Of a stretch of 64,000 bases of DNA, positions 1 through 11,004 are shown in pieces. The position numbers and the translations under genes are program-made. How positions within the stretch are numbered: position 1 is the first letter of the stretch; every line of letters starts with the position of its first letter. The stretch spans positions 24,956,545 to 25,020,544 of the forward strand of contig NC_030386.2 in the NCBI RefSeq assembly GCF_001625215.2, read 5' to 3'. The stretch is from Daucus carota subsp. sativus. Its lineage: Eukaryota > Streptophyta > Magnoliopsida > Apiales > Apiaceae. The notes under the pieces are model-generated. The model saw only the letters and a list, made by a program, of their open reading frames with translations, ran no database searches and was not told the origin of the DNA.

Positions 1-1121
1 GAACTTGGAATTTACACATGACAGTATATATATAGTCAAAAAAAAGGGATAGAGGGCATCATGAGCACATCAAAGCTAACACTAACTATTTAAAATTAGT
101 AGAAATGGTCAAATTTCCTCACTGTCATCATGGATCCCACAATAAAAAAAGATGCCAAACATGGTGCTTGGCTCCCACTATATGACTATAACAAAAGGCA
201 TGGTCACAAACAACAATAAGATAAAAAGGAGATCAACAATGAAAAGCAAAGCTAAGATTGAGGAGAAATGTGCAAGCAAAAGAAGTTGTTGACCATCCTA
301 AAGCTTATTTAGACATTTGAGATCAAGATTTGCGAAAGCTTTTAATCCTACTTAACAACATGGAATTCTTAACGTGATATAATTTAGCATCATAAACAGT
401 GGATACACTTCTCGGAACAAGGGTCGAGGGCCTCGACGCCCAAGCGGATCAAGTGCGAATATCATATTTTTTTACAATCGACCATCATACAAAAAAAGAA
501 TTTAATGCCAATACTACGCATGATAAGAATCTTGTTTTACAACATAAGAGAATTTCTTGGTTCAGATCTATGAGAGGAATTTGATTTTCAAAATTTGATG
601 TCTATTTAGGTTTGATCAGAAACTGTTGCCAAAAATATCTCTAACTAATTGCGGTTGAAGAACAACATTTGGAATCTTTGGTCAGCTACTATGAGACAGT
701 TTTATTTTTTTTTGTTACTTGAGCTCACTTATATATAAGCCTTGCGGCTCTCTCTTGGTAGGTCATGTTCTGCAGTTGGTGTAACTTAACAACAGCAGAA
801 GCTACAAGACTATGTCCCAAACACATTATTCAAGTTATCTGGGGGACCCTAACACATATAACCAGCCAATATGATGATTTAAAGGTTCTCTCAACAAGAA
901 GATTGCATTCTATATATTTGTCATGTAACCATATCAAAACTTAAACTTGAAAGTACCTTTACAAATCAGACCGGTTGGTAAGTTCTATTTAAACTATGGA
1001 TAAAAGGTTTGACCTAGCGGTGAGCTACACACAAATACGATTTAAATTTAAATGTCAGGAAGCTCAGTTGGTTAAATAATCTGTCTGATCATTAATCAGT
1101 AAAAAGTAAATATTATAATTT
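1..1121. other. Intergenic/3' flank, no gene seen
   Basis: AT-rich sequence with only short chance ORFs (for example 61 codons at 399-584 with no recognisable domain). The right end is the 3' flank of the minus-strand RING gene. I see no tRNA or confident repeat; a tRNA-like A-box match near 1,055 has no B-box. Confidence 0.6.
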
Positions 1122-2225
1122 TCATATACCTTCAGTTTTCCTCATCCATGGAAGTTCGTGATCAAGAGAGGAAGGATAATCCAATTGAGTGTTTGAAGAA
1201 CCTGAAAATTGGCCTTTCTTAGACCATTGCCATATCTTTGAAACAGAATAGCTGTCGGTTTTTGTCCCAATACTAATCTTTTTCCCGTTGTTGTCCCCAT
1301 CAGGAAAAGAACTATGGCTGCATTCCTTACTTTTTACAAGTTTCGCATCACTACCATCTCTTACATTGTTCAATGCTACCTCAAGACTTGTATCAGCAAC
1401 CACATACTGATATGAACCCATTGAGTAGCACCTTCTTGCATCTAAATTGCTACTACTAGTCTCCCCTCCCGCGCTGTCCGACCCATCCAACTTTCTAAAC
1501 TTACCAAGTCTAACAGGTAGAACGCCAGATTCGACTGCAATTTCCTCAATTTCAACAGTTTTCTGATTGGAAGATAATGCATATCTTCTATTACCATGAC
1601 ACTCATCATCGTTTGGATCATCAAAATCAAACATTGGATTTTCAACTGAGAATCCAGGACTGAAAAGTGTCCCTCGACAAAGAGGGCATGTCGAGTTTGA
1701 AAGCAGCCATGTATCAATACAACTAATATGAAACGCATGACTACAAGTCGGAAGCAATCTCAATTTATCCTTATCAGTAAACTCACACAAACAAACAGCA
1801 CAATCAAACGGTTCTTTCGAACCCACAACCTCCTTGTACATAAACACAGGCAAAGCATCAATAAAAGCTTGATCCAAACCCGAGTCATGTAAATGGAACA
1901 ATTGTTGTAGCTGTCTTTCAAGAGCATCTGATCTAGAAGACACCTCAACTCTATCCGACTGCGACGATGTCGAAGATTGGTGTTTTGTCAAAAATCTAAC
2001 TAGCAAATGCAGAAGCCCAGATATAAAAAACAAGACAGCTAAAATCACAATAATGAAAAGAACAGCAGGATTAATTTTAGGGGAAGATGAAGGTGAAGCA
2101 GGTGGTTGTTTATGGAAAGCAATAGAAGTACCATAAGGAGATGAAGGTAGAGGATAAACTGGAGGTGGGTATGTCAAGATTTCATCTTTCTGCTTAATTG
2201 AATACTTAATCCAAGAAACTTTCAT
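1122..2225 (-). CDS. ATL46: RING-H2 finger E3 ubiquitin ligase, ATL46/ATL47 type
   Basis: Single-exon gene for about 367 aa. The protein has a Pro/Ser-rich N-terminus, a hydrophobic membrane span (roughly residues 50-75, ending in LLHLLVRF), a GLD region just before the RING, and a RING-H2 at about residues 141-182. The ligand spacing is C-x2-C-x15-C-x-H-x2-H-x2-C-x10-C-x2-C, with the Trp (DTW) and Pro (CPLC) that the ATL family uses for E2 binding. The [16 protein letters not shown] and [20 protein letters not shown] blocks are strongly conserved in ATL46/ATL47 as I remember them. Family role: membrane-anchored E3 ligase that ubiquitinates unknown substrates. I chose the ATG at 2,225 (MKVSWIKY) because homologues begin near the following IKQKD motif. 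The frame is open to an ATG at 2,327, which would add 34 residues with no family support. The C-terminal tail is variable and unassigned. Confidence 0.88.
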   Translation of the reverse strand: MKVSWIKYSIKQKDEILTYPPPVYPLPSSPYGTSIAFHKQPPASPSSSPKINPAVLFIIVILAVLFFISGLLHLLVRFLTKHQSSTSSQSDRVEVSSRSDALERQLQQLFHLHDSGLDQAFIDALPVFMYKEVVGSKEPFDCAVCLCEFTDKDKLRLLPTCSHAFHISCIDTWLLSNSTCPLCRGTLFSPGFSVENPMFDFDDPNDDECHGNRRYALSSNQKTVEIEEIAVESGVLPVRLGKFRKLDGSDSAGGETSSSNLDARRCYSMGSYQYVVADTSLEVALNNVRDGSDAKLVKSKECSHSSFPDGDNNGKKISIGTKTDSYSVSKIWQWSKKGQFSGSSNTQLDYPSSLDHELPWMRKTEGI

Positions 2226-2327
2226 GTGGGTATGCTCAAAAAGCCATCTTTGGTATCTGACCTCTGACATTGCACAGCTTGAAATCCCAAAGGTCAAATC
2301 TTTATATATCAAGATTACCAACAACAA

Positions 2328-3512
2328 ACACTTGCATATTCCATTGATTATAGCCCTAAGTCATGCCACAAAATTTGCTAGTATCATATATGTAGCCATT
2401 AAAAGAGTAGTCTAAACTGAATCTTTATGACAAGTCAAAGACCCAAGTCACTGATTGTGCAAGAATGAATGAAAGAACTTATAAAAAGGAATGATTTTTT
2501 CACTCACCTGTCTTGAAACAATAGATTCTTGATCTGTTACACCTTTGCTGCATCAGCAAACCCCTTAAACACAAGGCCTTATAAGAAAAAATGAAGATTG
2601 AAAATCCCAAGAAACTGGCCTTGAGTATATTGACTTTGAGACTTTGTGTGTCTCTTTCAATTGTGACACACAGATATAGTTACATATATGTATTGCAGGT
2701 GGTATTATATGATGAGATAGAAATGTTTGTGTTTGTGTTGTGTCTGAAGAAGAAGGGCAAGGCAAAGACTGGGCAGTGACACCCGTTTTGTTGTTTTCTA
2801 GTGATGAAAAGCCAAACCAAGTATTCACCCATGAGTATGAGTGAGCCAATGATTTTTATTAGACGCGCCCTCTGTGGAGTGTGGTTCTCAGCTTTGGGCC
2901 TCCGCGAGATTCCACGGTTTAACCATGCAACTTTACTCTTTCTTTTTCTTTTTATCACACTTTAATTAATTAAGGTTTTAAATGGAGAACCCAATAAGAA
3001 AAGCATCACTCCTTCGATTTATTGACATGATATTTTAAATTTTTAGATTAATAATTGAAAATATTATATTTTAAAATAATCAGATAAAGTTATATAATTA
3101 ATATTATAATTTAGAAAAACAAAATTTTGAAAATAATGATTTTAGCTATACGATCAAAGACTCAGAAATGTGGGTTAAAAGGCCTAACGACCTATATGCA
3201 TTTTGCATAGTATTCTGGACATCTCAATTTTATTGACATATTTCGGATTAATTCTTAATTATTTGTTTACTGATTTCATTCAAATTTAATTAAAAAAATT
3301 AATTTATCGAAAAAGTCTCCGATAAAATTCTGATTAATCAACTGATTAATTTTGATTTCTAATTTGTTTTAGTCTAAATTGTTTTTTTTCTGATTTATTT
3401 CACTGGGCCAATCTGGTTGGTTCTTCGCGATCATGGACAAAATTTACATACTAGCATTTAAAATACTTACCCATTTACATATTTGCAACATCACTTAACC
3501 TATCTTTTTTAA
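2328..3512. other. 5' region of the RING gene and AT-rich intergenic DNA
   Basis: 2,328-2,900 is probably the promoter/5' UTR of the minus-strand RING gene. Overlapping small ORFs at 2,565-2,958 have no domain. The rest is AT-rich with nothing identifiable. Confidence 0.4.
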
Positions 3513-3740
3513 CTAGCATAAAAGCCCGTGCGAGGCACGGACCTCTAGTTTTTATTATGTTTTAAATAATATTCATGTGTCATCATATTGTTCTCTTAAG
3601 AGACTTGAGTTTGTATTATGTTTTAAATAATATCCGTGTGTCGTCATATTGTTTCGAGCGTAACTATTACATTTTATTTTTTGACAAAATATGTAAATAT
3701 GAAAAATGTAATATTTGCAACCTAATAGCAGTAATAGTAA
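3513..3740 (-). mobile_element. Helitron-like 3' terminus (right extent not resolved) with an internal tandem duplication
   Basis: Read on the minus strand, the sequence ends with a GC-rich hairpin (CCGTGCCTCGCACGGG), a short AT spacer, then CTAG followed by host T. This is the plant Helitron 3' signature, shared with the elements ending at 22,177 and 48,914. About 3,545-3,603 and 3,608-3,655 are near-identical direct copies. No matching 5' TCTATACTAT end was found to the right, so the element is either truncated or interrupted by the MITE at 3,750. Confidence 0.5.
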
Positions 3741-3749
3741 TAATAAGTA

Positions 3750-4062
3750 CTATTCCATCTGCCCCAATTTATATGACCCTTATTCCTTTTTGGGATATCT
3801 CTAAAATAATGAACTTATTGTACTTACTATTTTTAAACATTACTTTTCACTATTACACCAAATACTTTTCTATTTTATACTTTTTTTATTTAATAAACAC
3901 TATTACACTCACGACTTACCTCCACTATCTCAAATCTATTATTAAATTTTGATATGTTCCACCACTTTACCCACTTTCCAACTAAATTTACTCTTTTTTT
4001 ATTACATTTTTCTTAATCTCCGTGAAAGTCAAATAAGGTCACTTAAAATGAGATGAAGGGAG
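3750..4062. mobile_element. Stowaway-like MITE
   Basis: Degenerate terminal inverted repeats of the CTCCCTCCGTCCC type (left: ctattccatctgcccc; right: gatgaagggag) are flanked by TA on both sides (3,748-3,749 and 4,063-4,064). The element is about 313 bp with an AT-rich core. It has no coding capacity despite a 125-codon chance ORF. Confidence 0.65.
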
Positions 4063-5968
4063 TATATTTTTTTAAAAAAATATGGATCAAAAACTACATT
4101 TGAACTGATATTTCTATATTCAAATTCGTTAGGATATAGAGACCATTATCAAATTATATATGGTCAAAATTATATTCGAAATTAATACTGAAACTTTTGG
4201 ATTTTAAATATATTATACCTCATTAAAAGTATCTGTAATTTATTGTTGAAATTATTAAATTATTTCAACTAATATACCATGATTTTGATGAAAACCTGTT
4301 CTTCATATGTGAATTAAGATAACCTAAATCATGATTAAATGAAGATGTGTGGTTCGCGTTGCCTTACATTTATTTCTTCTTTTTTGAGAGCACGTTTGCA
4401 TAATTGTTAAAGTGATACATGATGGAGCAAATCATCAACACATTCTTTTTAGCATATGTTGCACACATTTTGTATAAATAGAAATTATAACATATGTTGT
4501 ATGTAAAAAAACATATACCTTATTTTATTATAAAAGTATCAATTGAACTACTAACCGTATAATTGCACCCCAAAAATTTCTGACACCTTTGACGTGTCTT
4601 ATCCTTTTATTTTTCTGTTGACTTTTGATTAACAATATAGAATTTCTTTAAATTCACCTTCATATCACAAGTTACAGTATTTCAAATACATATATCATCA
4701 AAATGACATCGTTTAGATATATTTTCTGACACAAAATTTGAAGTATTGTCACTATTCTTATATCTATAATTTTTTTTAAAAAGATTTACACATCAAATTC
4801 TGAATTCATAGTTTTAAATAAAAAAAATATTCTAAATAGGAATATTCTTTTAGTTCCCTTATTTCGTGTTCTCCAAAATATTGTAATCTATTTATAAATC
4901 GCCTTTTATAAAAAAAAGAAATTAATATGACACAGTCCATTTCGAAAGCCTATCAATTTTCCTTTCAAAGATGCTCGCTTAAACCTCAGTTTTTGTGCTT
5001 ATTTCTCACATTCATGACTTAAAATTTCTATAATATTGTATCGATGCTCGTTTAAACTATTAAGTTAGATTTGAATTTGTTCATTTTTATTCAAATATGA
5101 ATTATATCTATTTTTAGAAACCTGAATCATGACTCGAACCCGATTATTCATATTCTTTTTCAATTTTAAATTTATTTACGTAAATAATTAATTTATAGAT
5201 ATTAATCTATCATGTAAACAATATATGAGACTTGACTGAATAATAACTTATCTCAAATAAATAAGATACGGAAACGAATATAAATACAAAAGTTTTAAAG
5301 TATGTGGTTAATACTTTTGAATAACAAGCTAATTGTTTGTGTAGTTCAAGTGATTTGAGTGATGTATTTGTATCGGAAGGTAATTTATTTACTCAGGAGG
5401 GAGGCCCAACACGAATGTGTTGGGCTTTATATATACAATATAAACTCCTATCAATTCATTTTAGCTCTTTTGCAAAGATAGTATTTTCTTAAAAGATATT
5501 ATTATCGTGGAAATTATGTTTTAGAATCGAACTTTTTAGTTCGGAAATTAGGCAAACCTAACTAGTGCAATTAGTGTGTGTTGCAACAGAATATCTAATT
5601 CGGTTTTGCAATCACCCGATGTTTTATCAGACTTTTTTGTCTCTACTCTTGCCTACTATCAACTATTTTTCCTTAGCTTGCATTCATATTGCTCTCGAAA
5701 ACCGTTTATCCACCCAATTTCATATTCGCTCTTATCACATGAGCCACCGGGATGGATGGGTTTGTCTGCTAAACTCTAAACGAGAAATTTCTAGAAATTT
5801 GAACTTAAGCACAACACAGTTAATCCTTGTACAGTTAGCATTTGTTAGTATCTCTACATAACATCGTATTACAATATCAAAACATGAACCAAACATTCCT
5901 CCGGACCAAAACCAAAACAAATAAATTCCACAACAAACAGAAGAAACAAAAAATTAGCTGTTGCAAGT
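4063..5968. other. AT-rich intergenic DNA and 3' flank of the receptor kinase
   Basis: No gene is recognised. A perfect 9-bp hairpin (gcccaacac / gtgttgggc, 4-nt loop) lies at 5,404-5,425. About 5,830-5,968 is likely the 3' UTR of the receptor kinase. Confidence 0.4.
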
Positions 5969-8096
5969 TCATACTTGAGAAACATCCATGGACATGTCAT
6001 CCTCCTCTTTAATCGCATCGATCATAACCGCAACTTGGCTAATGCTAGGCCTTGCTTCCGGCGACTCATTAACACATTGTATAGCAATCTGCAGCAGATT
6101 CACCATTCTCTCTTCACTTGCACCTTCTCTGCTCAAGCCTCTGTCGAAAACCTCCCCTGTCCACTCCTCTTTAATCACGGAAACCACGTATCTGGCCAAA
6201 TCCATTCCGTTGTTCTGTACTGAGGCAGCTTTTCCTGTGAGCATCTCGAGGAGAATCACCCCAAACGCGTACACGTCTGATTTAAATGTGTTTTGTTCAC
6301 CATTTTCTTCCGCGGATTGGATGTTGCTTATGCTCACCATGGATCGGTCTTGATTTTCCACTCTTAGGCCGTACTCGCTGATGCAGGGTTCCATGTTTTC
6401 GTTCAGCAGGATGTTGGAGGATTTCAGGTTTCCGTGTGCAAGTAGGTCTTCGCGGAGCTCCTCATGCATGAAAGATAAGGCCTTGGCGATTGTAGCGGCT
6501 AGACTTAGTCTGCTGCTCCAATCAAAGGTCACTTGGTCTCCTGTTCATTTGTGATATAGCAAGATTAAGCTAAGAGGGCGTTTGGAAACGTGCATTTAAT
6601 TACAAATGACAGAATTTGAGTTGTCAGTTCAAATTATCAGGTTTATACTAATATTTGAATGTCCTCGATTTCAAATGAAATTGATATTTCCAAACAGGTT
6701 AATTGTTCAAATTCAGAATTTCAAATGAAATCCAGGTTCTCAAACGGACCACAGTAAAATTCATCAGGTTATAAAAAATAAAAGGGACGAAGTCATTACC
6801 ATGGAGAAGCTTGAAGAGACTTCCATTGGGCTGATATTCATATACTAGAAGCTTTTCTTGTTTGGAGCAGTAGAATGCAATAGGAGGCAGCACCCTAGGA
6901 TGCCTCACTTGATCCAACCTTTTCATTCTAATTTTGAAATCGTTGCTAGAAAGCGACCAATCCTTAATCCTTTTCACAGCCATTGTCAATCCTTGGCTCT
7001 CGCATATGACCTTATACACGCTCCCATGTTTTCCTCTCCCGATCAGCTCTGCTGGTGCCTTGAGCAATTCTTCAAACTTCAAGCCATTTACCTCGGGACT
7101 GGATAAAACAACCAAGGATTTTGCACTTTCAGCTGAGGTAGCTGAAGATTCTGATTTGCTATCTGCACTTTTATCATTTGACATGATACTAGGCTTGGTG
7201 CTACCATCATAATCAGAGGCTTCTACCTTAATATCAATACTATCACTTACTTTCTTGTTTTTCTTGCCTTTTGAACAGAATTTATACAGAATGAGCAGCA
7301 CAATAACCAAACCTATAAGAAAATAGCCTGCAAACATGAGAATTTGATCGCGGGAGTAGCCACTCTTAGGCTTGTCTTCTTTTAGGCATTCGTTAGGTAA
7401 TGGTTCACCACATAACCCCAAGTTATTGTCGAAGCTACTAGCAGGAAAACGAGAACCGCCATCTGGAATAGGACCACTGAAATTGTTTTTGGAGACATTG
7501 AATTTCAGAAAGTTAGAAAAATCAAATTTTGGAATAAACCCTGAAAGCTCATTGTCTTGAGCTAAAAACTCTGTCAGGCCAGATATTCTGGCCAAATCAG
7601 GCAAAACACCGGAAAATTGATTCTGAGAGATTTCAAGGATCTTTAGATTGTTTAACCTCGACATAGAATCAGGAAGGTTACCAGAGAACATATTTCCACG
7701 TAAATGCAATCTTGAAAGATATTTGCAACTTGAGATCTCATCAAGGTTTTCTACGCGAAGACGGTTGTCATTGAGACTAAGTTCAGTAAGAGATTCAGCA
7801 AAAGATTTATCACCAGTACAAAGTATCCACGGATCAAAAATTCCAGCAAAATTTAAGCCATCAAGTTGTAGCTTTTGCACTTGAAAAGTCTTGTTACTAC
7901 AAGTCACACCCTTCCATTGATCCTTGCAAGGATCAGAACTCAAATTCCAACCCCATGTTGGATCAGGAATATCATTACTGCTAGTAAGTTTCTGGATGAA
8001 CTTGACTAAAGTGGATTGAACATCATCCTCAGATCGTGTAGAACGTGTAAGAAGAAGGAATGAGACGAGGAAAGCCCAGATGCATATTCGATTCAT
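5969..8096 (-). CDS. LRR receptor-like kinase, probable inactive (LRR-III)
   Basis: Two exons, 8,096-6,800 and 6,540-5,969, with a GT-AG intron of 259 bp. Phase is kept (HG|DQVTFDW) and the protein is 622 aa. Order of parts: signal peptide (residues 1 to about 22, MNRICIWAFLVSFLLL), LRR N-cap with a paired-Cys motif, about five LRRs, LCG motif, TM at about 252-274, Lys-rich stop-transfer, Ser-rich juxtamembrane, then a kinase-like domain from about 335. The Gly loop (GRGKHGSVYK) and the AVK lysine are present. However, the catalytic loop is HGNLKSSN instead of HRDLKxxN and the DFG position reads EYG, so catalysis is very unlikely. This is the usual state of LRR-III 'probable inactive receptor kinases', which signal as scaffolds or co-receptors at the plasma membrane. 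The start at 8,096 gives a clean signal peptide; an upstream in-frame ATG at 8,162 would bury it. Confidence 0.88.
6573..6705. mobile_element. Possible small MITE inside the receptor kinase intron
   Basis: Short inverted ends (gggcgtttggaaac near 6,575 and tttccaaacag near 6,690-6,700) bracket AT-rich DNA within the only intron. The ends are of the TTTGGAAA class seen in many small plant elements. No clear target duplication was identified. Confidence 0.3.
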
Positions 8097-8162
8097 ATTT
8101 ACAAAATTAGAAAAACTCTGAGGAATTGTATAAAATTTCAGTATATGAAGAGAAAATGACAT

Positions 8163-11004
8163 TGTTCATTCATAATCTGTTTCTAACTTAACGTATTTTA
8201 AAACCGTTGGCGGATACTACAACTAGGGAACCTGTTCTTTTATGGAAGTTGAGGATATATCCTGTCAAATTCATGCCGGCTTCAGCTAACAATGATTACA
8301 ATTCTAGAATTTCACTATTATTTTCAAAGGTATTTCATGCAAGAATCTTGGACAATATCAACAGATGGTATATATATTTGGACTACATGCAGCTTGTGAA
8401 CATCTTGGTTAGATATGTTATGATAAATAAACGCCACATTTGTACAACTATTGGTGATCCATCAATTTGTTAATTATCAATTGGGTTAATAGATAAATGA
8501 TTTATTTGTTTGGTATCTCTTGAAAGTTACTGCTAAAGCTGCTACAGTTGTTCAAACGACAAATCATTCTCACATTACAGTCAGTGACAGAGCTAAAGAT
8601 TGGCCGGCATTCTCAGCTGACCTCATTCTGTGCTCTTACACCAGTGCTATTAGGTTTTGTAGTCTGTAGTCATTGTTGGAGGTTTGGACTTACTTGAGGA
8701 TTATAAATTAGTTGGAACTGAGTAGTCGTTAAACAATCTGATAATCATTTGTTCCGTGAGCTTGAGGTGTTCTGTAGACTACACTCCTCTGCATGAAAAT
8801 CATATTGTTTCTGGCATTCTGTTACATAAGTTTGTACAACAAATATGTATCAAAGCGGTATACTCAGATTATAGGAATATCAAGGGTTTTGTGTGTTTAC
8901 TACAGCGTAAAACAAGATGGTTCAGAACCGGACTTATGAGAGCCTTATGGAATTATATTGAATATCAAAGTGCTCCAATAGGGCAATAATTTCTCAAAGC
9001 ACAGAAATTAGTTGGAACTGATCTTTCGCCACAATCACATCTCAAAAGTCATAGCAATTCAATAGGCCGGCAGTGGTTATATACACTTCATCTGACAGAT
9101 CAGTATCATGCATCAATTTCTCCCCATCATTTTCCAAATTTACAAACAAACTAAACAATAAACAAATCAAAGATGCCAACATAACATCCATTATTTCATT
9201 TTTTTAATAGAAAGATCCGGTCATACAAAATGATTTCAGCGCTTCAGTCCCCATTCAAGGGTCTGCATGCCCAAGAACTTCATCTTCACTGACATCATTC
9301 TTACGGACCTCACTCGCCTCATTATCATTGTCATTCTACTAGCCTGCTGGTAACATTTTCTTCTTCATTTAAGGCATAGGGTGCTCTGCAGTCACCAAGA
9401 AAGGACTTGTGTCCTTTCCTGATCATTGCGCGTCAAGATTAAAGCAACTCCGCAATTCATTTCTTACTGCTAATTTGTTCATTCAGTTAACTTCAACTTT
9501 TTATTCATATTATCATACTGTTTTATCAAACAAGTTTTCAAGGAGGACAGGTGTTCCCCGGACATCATTTCCATCACTTATTGTATTTGAAAATTGTGTT
9601 GGTTTCCTATGCAAAGATGCAGGCAGCTCCATGAATTTTTAAAAATGCTTAACCACTACTCTTCCAATTACAGGGACGGAGACACGCAGGGGCAGTGGGG
9701 GTACTTGACACCCGTAGGTTGTCTGTGTTTAGTATTTTCTAGTATACAAATTTTCCTAAGTACAATATTATCCCATGGTTGAAGCAGGAGTTTGTTATTA
9801 AAATAGCCATATTTCGAATTCTGCATGGCCGGAAGAATGTTCTTTATCCTCTGATTTTCTAATGAATTTGAAATCCTAGATGCATCCTGCTTCCAAAAGT
9901 TAGATTCACTTCTGGTTGACTACATCCAGCATACAGACTTCAGCAGAGGTGCCCCAAAAGGCTGGGCTTGGTTTTTTCAAGAAATGTGACTAAAGAAGCC
10001 AAAAAAGCTTGAACTATGTAAAAGCTAAAAAGTAAAAGCTTGAAGTCTTGAACTATATAGATGCTTTTTAATTTAAATAAATCATCACTATGATAGGACT
10101 TATCAAGTAGCTCGGTGGACTGGAAAATTCTTTTTTAATTATTTTGCTAAATATTTTTAGTGAATAATAATATATAATTTGTCAAAAATTGTATATTATA
10201 AATATTAATTTTATCTATATATATTATATATCAATATAATTAAAATTAATAATTTTATATTAAAAAAATAATAATTTAATTTTACATTAGGCCTCCCGGT
10301 ATTGAGCTGAACCTTATATAAAATAATCATTTTATATGTATCATATCCATCTTTTAATGTCCATATCCACCTTTTTTTTTATGACAAATATTTCTTGCAC
10401 AAATTAAGAAACATTATTTTGATATCTAGTTAAAAAATGCATACTCCATTAAAAAAATGAAAACAATAGAATTAGTTATCCTAAAAGAGCAATATACTAG
10501 TATAATTTTAGCAAAAAGAGCACTGACACATTTATTGTATTCGTCGCGACCATTCGCCCAATCTGTATTAGTCGAGTCCAAACGTTTCAGCCCCTCCTTC
10601 AGGAGCTGTTTACCAAACCCTGAGCTAACTTTTTCCATCACAGACGCACAGGAACAGGTAATTTTTGTAAAAATTTTCTTAATAATTAATAATTTCTCTT
10701 TTTGTATACTGCTTTAAGTTTTGATATGATAAATGTAATGTACTTCACTTGTTTGATTAAATGTCGCTGTGAATTCAAATATATACACACTCTTCGTGTT
10801 CTCTTTGTCTGAATGGCTTTGCATACTTATTTGTCTTTGTACGATCAAATTTGCGTGATTGTTTTATGTTATAATAATACTATCTTAAAGCAATGTTTGT
10901 TTGATGAAATGGGTGTTAGTCTATGTCAAGATTAGACAAGTGAATGAATTGTGTAGTGATTTTTGTAGTTAGTTGATTGGTTGTTGCGGTTCAACAAGGC
11001 TGTA
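8163..11004. other. Intergenic region with TE-like fragments; probable 5' UTR exon of CLP1 at its right end
   Basis: No ORF here belongs to a family I recognise. About 9,670-9,715 (gggacggagacacgcaggggcagtggggg) resembles a common plant repeat terminus. Minus-strand 9,335-9,255 reads as a short acidic C-terminal-like peptide with a stop, but upstream in-frame stops make it at best a decayed exon. About 10,540-10,656 ends in CAG|GTAATTTT and could be a non-coding first exon of CLP1, spliced to sequence just before 11,005; that is inference. Confidence 0.35.

Noticed and set aside
1050-1085. tRNA-like A-box (aagctcagttgg)
   Set aside because: No B-box or cloverleaf within tRNA distance; the similar match near 10,110 fails the same way.
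3575-3952. 125-codon plus-strand ORF
   Set aside because: Spans a Helitron tail and a Stowaway MITE, is Ile/Phe/Tyr-rich from AT-rich DNA, and matches no family.
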